From positions 1,302,001-1,366,000 of the forward strand of contig NZ_JBODJB010000001.1 of assembly GCF_050611725.1 (NCBI RefSeq): a stretch of DNA of 64,000 nucleotides, in the 5' to 3' direction. Position numbers and translations under genes: made by a program. Source of the DNA: Ferruginibacter sp050611725 (GTDB lineage Bacteria > Bacteroidota > Bacteroidia > Chitinophagales > Chitinophagaceae). Below are positions 52,118 through 64,000 of this stretch, piece after piece. The notes under the pieces were generated by a model, which was given only the letters and a program-made list of their open reading frames with translations, did not search any database and was not told where the DNA came from. Numbering within the stretch: position 1 is the stretch's first letter; each line of letters opens with the position of its first letter.

Positions 52118-52142
52118 TGACATATTGGGAATAAAAAGTTGT
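52118..52142 (+). other. 23S processing stem, 5' strand
   Basis: TGACATATTGGGAATAAAAA plus GTTGT before 23S pairs with ACAACTTTCCCAATATGTACA after it (55130-55150, given as blocks ACAACTTTCCCAATATG and TACA). The small bulge is on the left strand. It is the expected processing duplex around 23S. Confidence 0.8.
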
Positions 52143-52197
52143 AATTACGAGTAAATTACACTTAAGTAATAAGGAAACTTATTATTTATTTTTTAAG

Positions 52198-55074
<2,877 letters not shown>

Positions 55075-55129
55075 TTTTTTATTTTATTGTTCGTAAGAAC
55101 AGTTTTATAAAACTGGATTTACTCTAATA

Positions 55130-55150
55130 ACAACTTTCCCAATATGTACA
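55130..55150 (+). other. 23S processing stem, 3' strand
   Basis: Complementary to 52118-52142, as described for the 5' strand. Confidence 0.8.
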
Positions 55151-55176
55151 TTATTTACGCATAGCGTGCAAGATCT

Positions 55177-55288
55177 TATGGTGGTTTTGCCAAGGGTGTT
55201 CACCTCTTCCCATACCGAACAGAGAAGTTAAGCCCCTTATGGCCGATGGTACTAGTATTCCAACTGGGAGAGTAGGTAGCTGCCATAT
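55177..55288 (+). rRNA. 5S ribosomal RNA
   Basis: TATGGTGG pairs with CTGCCATA at the ends. The internal TTCCCATACCGAACAGAGAAG and GCCGATGGTACTAG segments (first split as TTCCCATACC and GAACAGAGAAG) are typical 5S. Length is about 112. Confidence 0.93.
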
Positions 55289-55294
55289 TCATTG

Positions 55295-55324
55295 AAAGCC
55301 CTCGATTTATCGAGGGCTTTTTTA
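55295..55324 (+). terminator. Terminator of the rRNA operon
   Basis: AAAGCCCTCGAT / ATCGAGGGCTTT hairpin with a short loop and a following T run. Confidence 0.9.
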
Positions 55325-55350
55325 TTTATATATACTCCTGAATTTAACTG

Positions 55351-55443
55351 TATGAGGGATAGATGCGGAAAGCCTGGAACCACGAGGAACGAGTGGAGAG
55401 TGCTTGTAGCGTATAGCCCGACCCGTTAGGGGCACGCCCAAAT
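55351..55443 (-). repeat. Dispersed element flanking the rRNA operon, right copy
   Basis: On the minus strand this reads ATTTGGGC, CGGGCTATACGCTACAAG and GTTCCAGGCTTTCCGC with CTATCCC, the same block order as 49241-49350. An internal hairpin CCAC/GTGG (CCACGAGGAACGAGTGG) and a CCCGTTAGGGG palindrome are visible. It ends where the lipid-kinase frame nominally opens (ATG 55442), so that ATG belongs to the repeat. Confidence 0.8.
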
Positions 55444-55498
55444 GAAAGCCCTAAACATTTTTGGATTGCTGAATGAATTTTATTTTCTTTATAGCATA

Positions 55499-56350
55499 AT
55501 GCCAAATGATAAAAATATTGCCATTTTTGTAAATTCTTCTGCCGGGAAAGGCAAGAGTTTGCAACTTTTATCAACTGTAACAGATTTTCTAAAAAGAAAG
55601 CAGATTCTACATACTGTTTTTGTACAAGATTGGCCAAAAATATTTTCTCCTTTTACGGAAGCATGGATAATTGGTGGAGATGGAACACTTAATTATTTTC
55701 TCAATTATTTTTCTGATATCAATATTCCCCTTGTGCTTTTTAAGGGTGGAACTGGGAATGATTTTGCCTGGAAACTATATGGTGATATTTCAATTGATGA
55801 ACAATTGCGACTTGTTTTGAATGCTGATGAAAAATCTGTAGATGCAGCAACTTGTAATGATAAGATCTTTATTAATGGAGTTGGAATTGGCTTTGATGGG
55901 GAAGTGCTTAAGTCTATGAATACCGTCAGATTGTTGGGAGGCCATCTTGGGTATTTGGTTGTTGTTTTGAAAAAGATATTTACATTCAAGGAATATTTTT
56001 TCTCTATTAAAAGTAATGTCTTTTCGAGTTCGGATAAATATCTTTTATTGATGATCAGTAATTCATCAAGAACAGGTGGGGGCTTTCATGTTTCTCCATT
56101 GGCGCAAATCAATGATGGGTTTTTGAATTTGATTGTTTGTGAAAAGCTTTCAGTATTTAAAAGATTACGCTATTTGCCTGTAATTGAAAAAGGGAAACAC
56201 CTTTCTTTGCCTTTTATTAAACACTTTACGGCCACATCATTTGTAATTAATTGCGAAAGGGAAACTCCAGCACAATTGGATGGTGAATTTATTAGTGCTA
56301 AAGATTTTTCAATTAAAATTTTGCCCAAAAGGTACTTATTCAAATATTAA
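55499..56350 (+). CDS. Diacylglycerol/lipid kinase family protein (YegS/DgkB-like)
   Basis: A 283-residue kinase of the DAGK catalytic fold. NIAIFVNSSAGKGKSLQLL begins the nucleotide-binding half, EAWIIGGDGTLNYFLNYF (about 53-70) has the GGDGT loop, and PLVLFKGGTGNDFAWKLYG (about 78-96) has the conserved G-T-G-N-D-F. The C-terminal beta-sandwich includes NGVGIGFDGEV. I start at 55499 (MPNDKNIAIFVN) because the earlier ATG at 55442 lies in a dispersed repeat. Substrate may be diacylglycerol, sphingosine-like base or another lipid alcohol. A terminator follows. Confidence 0.9.
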   Translation: MPNDKNIAIFVNSSAGKGKSLQLLSTVTDFLKRKQILHTVFVQDWPKIFSPFTEAWIIGGDGTLNYFLNYFSDINIPLVLFKGGTGNDFAWKLYGDISIDEQLRLVLNADEKSVDAATCNDKIFINGVGIGFDGEVLKSMNTVRLLGGHLGYLVVVLKKIFTFKEYFFSIKSNVFSSSDKYLLLMISNSSRTGGGFHVSPLAQINDGFLNLIVCEKLSVFKRLRYLPVIEKGKHLSLPFIKHFTATSFVINCERETPAQLDGEFISAKDFSIKILPKRYLFKY

Positions 56351-56370
56351 TTTAATGTTATCCAAAAAGT

Positions 56371-56405
56371 AAGCCTCACCATTATTTGGTGAGGCTTTGT
56401 TTTAA
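56371..56405. terminator. Bidirectional terminator after the lipid-kinase gene
   Basis: AAGCCTCACC / GGTGAGGCTT with a loop of ATTATTT, flanked by T tracts. It serves this gene and the convergent DUF4476 gene. Confidence 0.85.
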
Positions 56406-56415
56406 TAGGGATTAA

Positions 56416-57159
56416 TTATTTGTTTTTCTGGATATAGTCCATCAGTTCAGTTTTACTGCTGCTGAATGTAAATACATCAAGTATAGTATAGTAATTGTTT
56501 TGATCTATTGTGTATTTGTAAGCATATTTAGCTACATCAAGTTTATTGTCTTCGAAAGTAAAGAGCTGTAATATTTCCTTTACCTGACCAGCTGAAAAAT
56601 AGTTACTTGAAATTCCTTGTTTGGCAATAGCTACTTTTGTATCCGAAAACACTTCTTTTTTTATTGTTTGTTTGAATTGCTCAAATTGAGAGCTGCTCAT
56701 TGTTTGACTGTTGTTACTGCTGTTACGATCATTCCAATCGTTGTCTCGGTCGTTCCAATCATCATCATCATCTTTCCAACAATCATTGTTACGATCATTC
56801 CAGTTACGATCATTAGTACTTTGTTCATCAATAAATACTTTACCAAAGCGACTAACAATTATATCTACATCATACTGAGGCTTTATATATAAATTGCTGT
56901 TGTAAATCTGCTGAAGGCTACTGTTAAACCGACCGTTTTTTCTACCGTTAGTCTGTCGGTAAATTTTTATGCTGTGATAACCTGCAGATAGATCATCAAT
57001 AGATACATAATTGTTTTTGACTTTATACTGCTTACCATCTATGGTTACAGAAATTCCATAATTACCGGTGGTAGAAATAGTAATAGAGGATTGTTTAGGA
57101 TAAGCGTAGATTGCTACTGATAGTAACAAGGCTGTTAAGAGGGTAAATGTCTTTTTCAT
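56416..57159 (-). CDS. Exported DUF4476 protein with Asn/Asp/Arg-rich insert
   Basis: A 247-residue exported protein (start at 57159 gives MKKTFTLLTALLLSVAIYA; the longer frame to 57243 lacks a signal peptide at its end). The N-terminal domain (GNYGISVTIDGKQYKV, LSAGYHSIKIYRQTNGRKN) is beta-rich. A middle stretch repeats WNDRN- and DDDDWNDRD-like units (about 120-150). The C-terminal 90 residues are DUF4476: SSSQFEQFKQTIKKEVFSDTKVAIAK and YFSAGQVKEILQLFTFEDNKLDVAKYAY (split here). It has a Shine-Dalgarno sequence (AGGAG 9 bases upstream), rare in this window. Function unknown. Confidence 0.88.
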   Translation of the reverse strand: MKKTFTLLTALLLSVAIYAYPKQSSITISTTGNYGISVTIDGKQYKVKNNYVSIDDLSAGYHSIKIYRQTNGRKNGRFNSSLQQIYNSNLYIKPQYDVDIIVSRFGKVFIDEQSTNDRNWNDRNNDCWKDDDDDWNDRDNDWNDRNSSNNSQTMSSSQFEQFKQTIKKEVFSDTKVAIAKQGISSNYFSAGQVKEILQLFTFEDNKLDVAKYAYKYTIDQNNYYTILDVFTFSSSKTELMDYIQKNK

Positions 57160-57168
57160 AATTTGTTT

Positions 57169-57173
57169 CTCCT
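57169..57173 (-). promoter_or_regulatory. Shine-Dalgarno site of the second DUF4476 gene
   Basis: On the minus strand AGGAG lies 9 bases before ATG 57159. It supports this start over the longer open frame. Confidence 0.6.
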
Positions 57174-57358
57174 TTTTATAGTATATTTTCAAATGGTGTG
57201 CCGTAGTGCCAAAAACAATACTTAAAGAAAAGTTAAAGAACAAAACAACTTTTTATTTATGTAAACTAATATTACTTTACATCTAAAGAATTGAGGATGT
57301 TTTATGGAGCATACAACCTTAATGCACTAATTTCTTTCTACTACTAAAACAGATAAAT

Positions 57359-60300
57359 ATGTTGATTAAAAAAGTATTACTAATTATTCTTGTAACAATA
57401 AGTATATCTAAGATTACAATGGCACAAACAAAGGATTATTCTGACAAATGGAAGAAGGTAGAAGCGTTGGAGAAAAAAGGGCTTACTAAAAGTGCTCTGA
57501 AAGAAGTGATGATAATTTACAATCTTGCATTAAAAGATAAGAATGACGCACAACAAATTAAAGCCTGTATTTATCAGATCAACTATAGAAATTTAATTGA
57601 TGAAGACAGTTACGAAAATAATATTTTTTTTGTAGACACTTTGATAGCTAAAGCAAAAGTACCAGCAAAAAATATTTTGCAAAGTATGCAAGCAGAAATG
57701 TTCTGGCAGTTTACAAGAAACCATGCCTGGCAATTGTATAACAGAACAAAATTAGAGGAAGAAAAAAGCCATGACATTAACACATGGAGTTTGGATAAAC
57801 TATATGCCACTATCTCTAAGTTATATCTTTCATCAATTAAGAATAGTGAACTTTTGAAGAATACAAAACTTGATGAATTAAATCCTGTGATCATAAAAGG
57901 GGAAAATTCAAGGCATTTGCGTCCTACATTATTCGATTTTTTATCTCATAGAGCATTAGAGTATTTTGTATCGGGGGAAGGTTATCTCACCAGGCCGACA
58001 TATAAATTTGAAATTAATGATGTAAAGGCCTTTGCACCGGTAAATGAGTTTATTAATGCTTCCTTTTATACAGAAGACACCTTGAGTCTTCACCATAAAG
58101 CAATGCTGCTTTTTCAAGAAATTTTACGTTTTCATATAAATGATAAAAATCCCGATGCATTATTGGATGCAGATATGATCAGATTGAGTTTTGTTAATCA
58201 ATATTCGGTTAGTGAGAATAAGGCAAATCTGTATGAGACTGCATTGAAAAATATCGGGAACACTTATTCCAGTAATCCAATATCTGCACAAGCAAATTAT
58301 TTAATAGCACAATCGTATTACGATAAGGCTATTCGTAACAGTACAAAAATGGATAATCCTAATGGAATTAAAATAGCTAAGGAAATTTGTGAGCAGGTGA
58401 TAAGCAAATTTCCAAAAAGTGAAGGAGGAATTAACTGTCGCAACTTGTTAAATGGAATTTTAGAGCCGTCATTGAGTATGGAAGCAGAGAAAGTGAATGT
58501 TCCAGATCAACATTTCAGAACCTTAATCAAATATAAAAATGTGAAAAATATTTATTTCCGTATTGTGAAAACGAATAGAGATGAGATAGAAAAATTTTCG
58601 GATATCAGATATGATGAAAAGGCTGGAAAAGAAATAAGCAGTTTAAAATATATAAAAAATTGGAGTGAAATATTACCCGATCCCGGAGATTATATGGACC
58701 ATGCTGTAGAAGTTAAAGTCGATAAACTTCCGGTTGGCACATACTTCGTTTTAGCAAGTTTAGATGAAAATTTTACTACAAAGAAAAATATTATTGTGAT
58801 GCAGGTTGTGCAAGTGAGTAACATAAGCTATATAAACAACAATGAAAATCAATATTATGTTTTAAATCGAGATAACGGTCAGCCGCTTTCCGGCGCAGAA
58901 GTTCAGGTGTGGGAAAGAAAATATAATTATGCAAAGAGTAAATATGAGGAAGTTAAAGGCGATAAATTAACGGCGGATAAAAACGGATCGTTTATTTTTA
59001 AAAAAGGGGAAGATTATTGGAATTATACTTTTCAGATCAAGTATATGAAAGACGAATTGTTTCAGGAAGAAACTCAATATAATTATGCGTACAATGATTA
59101 TGAAAATACTGCAAAACCAATCACCCTTTTATTTACTGATAGAAGCATTTACCGCCCCGGGCAAACTGTTTATTTTAAAGGAATAGTGTTGCAGTCGGAT
59201 AATGAAGCTTCGAGAACGAAAATATTGCCATCCCGATCATCTACCGTTCAGTTGTTTGATGCCAATTATCAGAAGTCTGGAGAACTAGTACTTCTAACAA
59301 ATGAATATGGTTCTTATAATGGAGCCTTTAAGTTGCCTGTTACGGGATTGACAGGTCAATTCAGGCTTGAGGATATTACTACAGGCAGTTCACAATATAT
59401 CAGTGTTGAAGAGTATAAGCGACCTAAGTTTTCGGTAGAAATGCAACGACCATCGGGTACATACAAAGTGAATGATAGTATAACGGTAACGGGTACTTCT
59501 AAAGCATATGCAGGAAATAAAGTGGATGGAGCAAAAGTTACTTACAGAGTTGTAAGAAAAGTGCGCTATCCCGTTTGGTGGGGATATGGAGGATATGTAC
59601 GTAGTGGTATGGGCAAATTTGCATCGCTTCCTTATGGCCGTAACGAAGAAGTTGAGATCACATCGGGAGAATCGATAACAGATGCGAACGGAGAGTTTAC
59701 TGTTAAATTCAAAGCGTTGCCAGATAATTCAATCGATAAAAAAGATCAACCAACTTTTTATTATGAAGTAACTGCAGATGTAACAGATTTAAATGGCGAA
59801 ACAAGAAGTGCAGAAACTTCAGTGGCTGTAGCTTATCAGGCCTTGAAATTAGAAATTAATGTTGCCGATAAATTAAATGCAGATAGTCTGAAAAATATTC
59901 AGATCAGCAGCACCAACACCAATGATATTTTTGAAAAAGCCTTCGTCAATCTTACTATCCATAAGGTGGAGAGTCCAAACAGATTTTTCAGAAATAGATT
60001 CTGGCAACTACCTGATCAGTTTCTTATGAGTAAAGAACAATATTACGCTGCTTTTCCCTACGATGTTTATAAAGATGAAGACCAGCAAAACACTTGGCCT
60101 GTAACAGATAGAGTTCTTGATATTTCTGATTCAACATCTGATGATTCAAAATTCAACTTACGAAATTCGAAACTTGCTGCCGGGTGGTATAAGATTATTG
60201 TAACAACAAAAGATAAATACGGAGAAGATGTTAGAGCAGAAAAGTATATTCTGTTATTTGATAATAAAGATGCTGTGAATGAAGCCATTGCTGTAAAAGT

Positions 60301-63300
60301 GATAAAAGGTAAGGCTGAACCGGGAGAACAAATTAGTTATACCATTTCCACCGTATTCGATAATGTATGGTTGATACACACCATGAGTACACCAGGTCAA
60401 AAGCTTGGAACAACTTATGATAAGATATCAAACTACTCGCCCTCGAAATACTCCTTTCCCGTTTATGAAGATTACCGTGGTGGGGTATCTATGAGCTATG
60501 CATTTGTTCAACACAATAGACCCTACACAGGATTCGAAACTTTTGCAGTGCCATGGAGCAACAAAGATCTAAAAATTTCTTACTCAACATTCAGAGATAA
60601 ATTATTGCCCGGAGCAAAAGATCGTTGGACTGTAAAAATATCAGGTAGTAAAGGCGAAAAAGTATCTTCTGAAATATTGGCCGCTATGTATGATGCAAGT
60701 CTTGATCAGTTCAGGCCACACGGTTGGAGTGCCTTAAATGTTTGGCCATCATTTCATAATGAAATACGCTGGAGTAGCCCGGGATTTACAAGCTTCGGTG
60801 GTTGGTTATACGATTGGCATGAAAGCGTGTATTTAAATCCATTGCCAAAATCGTACGATAGATTAATATATTTTAATGACCCATATAGAAACAGACTTTT
60901 TAAATCAATAGAAGGCAAGACTGCATTAGAAGGCAAAGTCGCCGGGGTTTATATGAGCCCATCTACTGCGTGGGGCGTCACAAATTCGGTTACCTCTGAA
61001 GCTAATGATGTTGCCGTTGCTGATTCTGTTGTTACGGTAGGAAATGACGATTCTCCAAAACATATGAAACTTCCAAAGCCGGCAATGGATGATGCTGATG
61101 GAGATGGGGTTGCCGATCAGTTGGATAAAGAACCTAATACGCCAAGAGGTTTAAAGGTAGATGCTAATGGCGTACGTGTAAGTTCCGATAATGTTCAGGT
61201 GCGTAAGAATTTTAACGAAACCGCTTTCTTCTTCCCTGATCTGAAAACAGATGCTGAAGGAAATGTAAGTTTTGAATTTACTGTGCCCGAAGCACTGACT
61301 CAATGGAAGTTGATGACTTTAGCACATACTAAAGAACTGGCAAGTGGTTACACTGAAAAAACAATTGTGACGCAAAAACCATTGATGGTGCAACCTAATG
61401 CACCAAGGTTTATGAGAGAAGGGGATAAAATGGAATTCAGTGCAAAAATTGTAAATATGCTGGATACATTTTTTGCCGGAACTGCAACACTAGAGTTATT
61501 TGACGCCGTAACTAATGAACCGGTGAATAAATTATTTAAGAATATCGCATTCACACAAAGCTTTCTTACATGGCCTAAACAAAGTGCATTGGTAAAATTT
61601 CCAATAGAAATACCATTAAATTTCGGTAGACCATTACTATACAGAATTAAGGCAGAAGCTCAGGTGCCGAATTATCAAAATGGAGATACATTCAGCGATG
61701 GAGAAGAAATGGCTTTACCTGTTTTGACTAATAGAACATTGGTAACAGAATCTATGCCGATTAACTTAAGAAACACAACAAAGAAAGATTTCAAATTTGA
61801 AAAATTACTTAAGAGTGGTGAAAGTAAAACGCTAAAAAATAATTCACTAACTGTTGAGTATACCAGTAATCCGGCATGGTATGCGATACAGGCACTACCG
61901 TATTTAATGGAATACCCATACGAATGTGCCGAACAAACATTCAATCGTTTTTATGCAAACGCCTTGGCAACACATATTACCAAATCAATGCCGGCGATAA
62001 AAGCCGTTTTTGAAAAATGGAAAGATGTTGACACAGCAGCTTTGATGAGTAATCTTCAAAAAAATGAAGAGCTCAAATCTGCCTTGTTACAAGAAACGCC
62101 ATGGGTAATGGAAGCACAGAATGAAGCTCAGCAAAAAAAGAATATTGCTTTACTGTTCGATATGGTGAAAATGGGAGCTGAGACTGATAAAGCCATTGCT
62201 AAACTAAAAGAAATGCAAAGCAGCAATGGAGGCTTTGTATGGTTCAAAGGTGGACCGGATGATAGATACATAACACAATACATTGTTACCGGCATCGGAC
62301 ACTTGAAAAAATTAGGTGTGCAAAATCAAAATGTACAATCAATATTAGATGCTGCTATTCCATATCTAGATAAAAAAACAAAAGAGGATTACGACTATCT
62401 TATAAAGCATAAAGTAAAACTGAATCAAAACAATTTAAATGCTACTTCTATTCAGTACTTATATATGCGTAGCTTCTTTCCTGAATATGCGGTTGGGACG
62501 GTCTCAAAATCTGCCTATAACTATTGGCTTGGTCAGATCAAAAAGTATTGGCTAAATAATCCTAAATATTTGCAGGCAATGATTGCACTAACATTGCATC
62601 GTACAAAAGATATAGTAACTCCAAAAGCAATCATTAAGTCGTTAAAGGAAAATGCAATTAACAAAGATGAATTGGGTATGTACTGGAAAGAATGGACTAC
62701 AGGTGGATACTGGTGGCATGAAGCCCCGATAGAATCTCAGGCGATGATGATAGAAGCATTTACCGATATCGACAAAAATACCGCTACTGTTGATGATCTT
62801 AAAACCTGGTTGCTAAAACAAAAACAAACACAAAACTGGAAAACAACCAAAGCCACAGCCGAAGCATGTTATGCCTTGTTGTTGGGAGGAAGTAATTGGT
62901 TGGTAGAAGAGAGAGAAACTGTAATTAAGTTAGGCACTACAAATATCAATAGTGATGAAGATCCAACAGAAAGTGGTACCGGTTACTTCAAAAAAAGAAT
63001 TGAGGGAGATAAAGTAAAACCTGAAATGGGAAATATTGAAGTAACAATCCAAAACCCACCAGTTGACACATTTCCTAAAGGACATGTGTATGGTCCTTCT
63101 TGGGGAAGTGTGTATTGGCAGTATTTTGAAGACCTGGATAAGATCACATCGGCAGAAACTCCCTTGAAATTAGTTAAGAAATTATTTGTTGAAAAAAATA
63201 CAGATAGAGGTCCTCAGTTAATTGCTGTTAATGATGGAGATAAATTAAAAGTCGGCGACAAAATAAAAGTACGCATCGAATTAAAAGTTGATAGAGATAT

Positions 63301-63583
63301 GGAATACATTCATATGAAAGATATGAGAGCTGCTTGTATGGAACCTGTGAATGTATTGAGTGAATACAAATGGCAAGGCGGATTGGGATATTATGAAAGC
63401 ACCAAAGATGCAAGTACTAATTTCTTCTTCAATTATCTTAACAGGGGAACGTACGTTTTTGAATATCCAATGTTTGTAACGCATGCAGGTAATTTCAGCA
63501 ATGGTATTACTACCATACAATGTATGTACGCTCCGGAGTTTACAAGTCATAGCGAAGGTGTAAGGGTAACAGTCGATCAATAA
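57359..63583 (+). CDS. Large secreted alpha-2-macroglobulin family protein (2074 aa)
   Basis: A periplasmic or surface protease-trapping protein. Signal peptide MLIKKVLLIILVTISISKIT; an N-terminal helical region (about 30-370) precedes the MG domains. TDRSIYRPGQTVYFKG (593-608) is the MG2 hallmark, followed by ISVEEYKRPKF (MG3/4). FNETAFFFPDLKTDAEGNVSFEF opens the A2M domain and the thioester Cys1523 is in ECAEQTFNRFYANA, so CxEQ is intact. Family members trap proteases through this thioester. An unusual insert before the A2M domain holds ALEGKVAGVYM (1189-1199), like the plug motif of SusC proteins, and DADGDGVAD (about 1245-1253), a calcium-binding thrombospondin-3-like repeat. No penicillin-binding protein gene is adjacent. 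Confidence 0.93.
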   Translation: MLIKKVLLIILVTISISKITMAQTKDYSDKWKKVEALEKKGLTKSALKEVMIIYNLALKDKNDAQQIKACIYQINYRNLIDEDSYENNIFFVDTLIAKAKVPAKNILQSMQAEMFWQFTRNHAWQLYNRTKLEEEKSHDINTWSLDKLYATISKLYLSSIKNSELLKNTKLDELNPVIIKGENSRHLRPTLFDFLSHRALEYFVSGEGYLTRPTYKFEINDVKAFAPVNEFINASFYTEDTLSLHHKAMLLFQEILRFHINDKNPDALLDADMIRLSFVNQYSVSENKANLYETALKNIGNTYSSNPISAQANYLIAQSYYDKAIRNSTKMDNPNGIKIAKEICEQVISKFPKSEGGINCRNLLNGILEPSLSMEAEKVNVPDQHFRTLIKYKNVKNIYFRIVKTNRDEIEKFSDIRYDEKAGKEISSLKYIKNWSEILPDPGDYMDHAVEVKVDKLPVGTYFVLASLDENFTTKKNIIVMQVVQVSNISYINNNENQYYVLNRDNGQPLSGAEVQVWERKYNYAKSKYEEVKGDKLTADKNGSFIFKKGEDYWNYTFQIKYMKDELFQEETQYNYAYNDYENTAKPITLLFTDRSIYRPGQTVYFKGIVLQSDNEASRTKILPSRSSTVQLFDANYQKSGELVLLTNEYGSYNGAFKLPVTGLTGQFRLEDITTGSSQYISVEEYKRPKFSVEMQRPSGTYKVNDSITVTGTSKAYAGNKVDGAKVTYRVVRKVRYPVWWGYGGYVRSGMGKFASLPYGRNEEVEITSGESITDANGEFTVKFKALPDNSIDKKDQPTFYYEVTADVTDLNGETRSAETSVAVAYQALKLEINVADKLNADSLKNIQISSTNTNDIFEKAFVNLTIHKVESPNRFFRNRFWQLPDQFLMSKEQYYAAFPYDVYKDEDQQNTWPVTDRVLDISDSTSDDSKFNLRNSKLAAGWYKIIVTTKDKYGEDVRAEKYILLFDNKDAVNEAIAVKVIKGKAEPGEQISYTISTVFDNVWLIHTMSTPGQKLGTTYDKISNYSPSKYSFPVYEDYRGGVSMSYAFVQHNRPYTGFETFAVPWSNKDLKISYSTFRDKLLPGAKDRWTVKISGSKGEKVSSEILAAMYDASLDQFRPHGWSALNVWPSFHNEIRWSSPGFTSFGGWLYDWHESVYLNPLPKSYDRLIYFNDPYRNRLFKSIEGKTALEGKVAGVYMSPSTAWGVTNSVTSEANDVAVADSVVTVGNDDSPKHMKLPKPAMDDADGDGVADQLDKEPNTPRGLKVDANGVRVSSDNVQVRKNFNETAFFFPDLKTDAEGNVSFEFTVPEALTQWKLMTLAHTKELASGYTEKTIVTQKPLMVQPNAPRFMREGDKMEFSAKIVNMLDTFFAGTATLELFDAVTNEPVNKLFKNIAFTQSFLTWPKQSALVKFPIEIPLNFGRPLLYRIKAEAQVPNYQNGDTFSDGEEMALPVLTNRTLVTESMPINLRNTTKKDFKFEKLLKSGESKTLKNNSLTVEYTSNPAWYAIQALPYLMEYPYECAEQTFNRFYANALATHITKSMPAIKAVFEKWKDVDTAALMSNLQKNEELKSALLQETPWVMEAQNEAQQKKNIALLFDMVKMGAETDKAIAKLKEMQSSNGGFVWFKGGPDDRYITQYIVTGIGHLKKLGVQNQNVQSILDAAIPYLDKKTKEDYDYLIKHKVKLNQNNLNATSIQYLYMRSFFPEYAVGTVSKSAYNYWLGQIKKYWLNNPKYLQAMIALTLHRTKDIVTPKAIIKSLKENAINKDELGMYWKEWTTGGYWWHEAPIESQAMMIEAFTDIDKNTATVDDLKTWLLKQKQTQNWKTTKATAEACYALLLGGSNWLVEERETVIKLGTTNINSDEDPTESGTGYFKKRIEGDKVKPEMGNIEVTIQNPPVDTFPKGHVYGPSWGSVYWQYFEDLDKITSAETPLKLVKKLFVEKNTDRGPQLIAVNDGDKLKVGDKIKVRIELKVDRDMEYIHMKDMRAACMEPVNVLSEYKWQGGLGYYESTKDASTNFFFNYLNRGTYVFEYPMFVTHAGNFSNGITTIQCMYAPEFTSHSEGVRVTVDQ

Positions 63584-63602
63584 TTAATTATAACAATTCT
63601 GT

Positions 63603-63636
63603 TAAGCCCCGGTATCGCCGGGGCTTATTTTTTTTT
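63603..63636 (+). terminator. Terminator after the alpha-2-macroglobulin gene
   Basis: TAAGCCCCGG / CCGGGGCTTA hairpin followed by T9. Confidence 0.88.
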
Positions 63637-63744
63637 ACCGACGTTTTACCGGCGTTTACCGAGGTTTTTACTTCGATAACCTAAACGCTCTTTTGATGGC
63701 AATAAACTCATATTAGTTTTGTTATATCAAATAAAAACAGAAAA

Positions 63745-64000
63745 ATGGAAGACAGTTCAAACAATAACAAATTAAGCAGATCAAACCAGAATAGGATCAT
63801 AGGCGGGTTGATCATTATTGCAATCGGTGTGGTACTATTCGCAGATAAAATGGGAGTCATCTTTCCAAAGTGGTTATTGACCTGGCCAATGCTGCTGATT
63901 GCAATAGGTATTTTTAAAGGTGTAAAAAGTAATTTTAGAAACTTAACATGGGTTATTCTGGTTGCAATAGGTGGTATTTTTTTGTGGGATAATATGATGC
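63745..64000 (+). CDS. Small membrane protein, DUF5668/LiaF-like, N-terminal part (cut by window edge)
   Basis: From ATG 63745 the frame stays open to the edge (85 residues). After a polar start (MEDSSNNNKLSRSNQNR) come hydrophobic helices IIGGLIIIAIGVVLFADKMG, WLLTWPMLLIAIGIFKG and LTWVILVAIGGIFLW. The short tandem helix pattern with GxxxI and WP resembles the transmembrane region found in LiaF-type and DUF5668 proteins of envelope-stress systems. Only the start is visible, so the assignment is tentative. Confidence 0.6.
   Translation, partial: MEDSSNNNKLSRSNQNRIIGGLIIIAIGVVLFADKMGVIFPKWLLTWPMLLIAIGIFKGVKSNFRNLTWVILVAIGGIFLWDNMM

Noticed and set aside
55442..55498. A longer start for the lipid kinase at 55442
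   Set aside because: This ATG lies at the edge of a dispersed repeat. The family N terminus is reached only from 55499.
56740..56830. Repeated GATCATTCCAATCG-like DNA considered as an array or mobile repeat
   Set aside because: It is the coding sequence of the WNDRN-type protein repeat in the DUF4476 gene, in frame and without independent ends.

Overview
The window is a chromosomal segment of a Bacteroidota bacterium, most likely family Chitinophagaceae. Four things support this. The DNA is AT-rich, and most genes lack a Shine-Dalgarno sequence. Promoters match the Bacteroidota consensus TTTG-N19/20-TAnnTTTG, best seen twice in front of the rRNA operon. The 16S gene reads as Bacteroidota. 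The gene content includes PorP/SprF, DUF4476 proteins, a LemA/TPM cluster, a large secreted alpha-2-macroglobulin and a eukaryotic-type NADP isocitrate dehydrogenase. Genus was not resolved.

Layout. 0-2.1 kb: start of an aminotransferase and a leftward group of two unknown exported proteins plus a VF530-type protein. 2.3-11.9 kb: icd, a GNAT acetyltransferase, thyA-folA, a methyltransferase, the three-gene transhydrogenase pntAA-pntAB-pntB, a beta-propeller protein and a Dabb protein. 12.0-17.6 kb: a tripartite RND efflux operon (adaptor, pump, TolC-like protein). 17.6-21.6 kb: an RNA m5C methyltransferase, a LysM protein, a nitroreductase and fmt. 21.7-25.5 kb: three tandem paralogues encoding secreted fibre-like proteins. 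25.7-36.6 kb: NamZ, FKBP, pepT, an SPFH protein, ExbB/ExbD, prmC, ribD-yigZ, porP/sprF, upp and anmK. 36.7-49.2 kb: a lipoprotein, adenine deaminase, gapA-pgk, lemA-TPM-TPM, a GNAT protein, an outer-membrane protein, an M1 aminopeptidase, a DUF4476 protein and truA. 49.2-55.3 kb: a complete rRNA operon (16S, tRNA-Ile, tRNA-Ala, 23S, 5S) with tandem promoters, processing stems and a terminator. 55.4-64 kb: a lipid kinase, a second DUF4476 protein, the 2074-residue alpha-2-macroglobulin and the start of a small membrane protein.

Most genes are housekeeping. Functional groups visible are nucleotide/folate synthesis (thyA, folA, upp, ade), NADPH supply (icd, pnt), glycolysis (gapA, pgk), MurNAc-related wall recycling (namZ, anmK), efflux, and translation or RNA modification (fmt, prmC, truA, the m5C methyltransferase, rRNA operon). 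I found no phage, transposase, CRISPR array, toxin-antitoxin pair or recognisable defence system.

The most unusual content is a dense layer of short repeats of several unrelated families. One GTTGGAGGTTGGAAG-type repeat lies in frame inside three different housekeeping genes. Other repeats lie inside prmC and the m5C methyltransferase gene. Arrays of four 7-bp units sit next to thyA, folA and pepT. A two-copy element has conserved ends but a hairpin whose sequence differs and whose pairing is kept. A second two-copy element flanks the rRNA operon in inverted orientation. A perfect 20-bp inverted repeat lies between the adaptor and pump genes of the efflux operon. These, and the three-paralogue cluster, are the best candidates for something undescribed.
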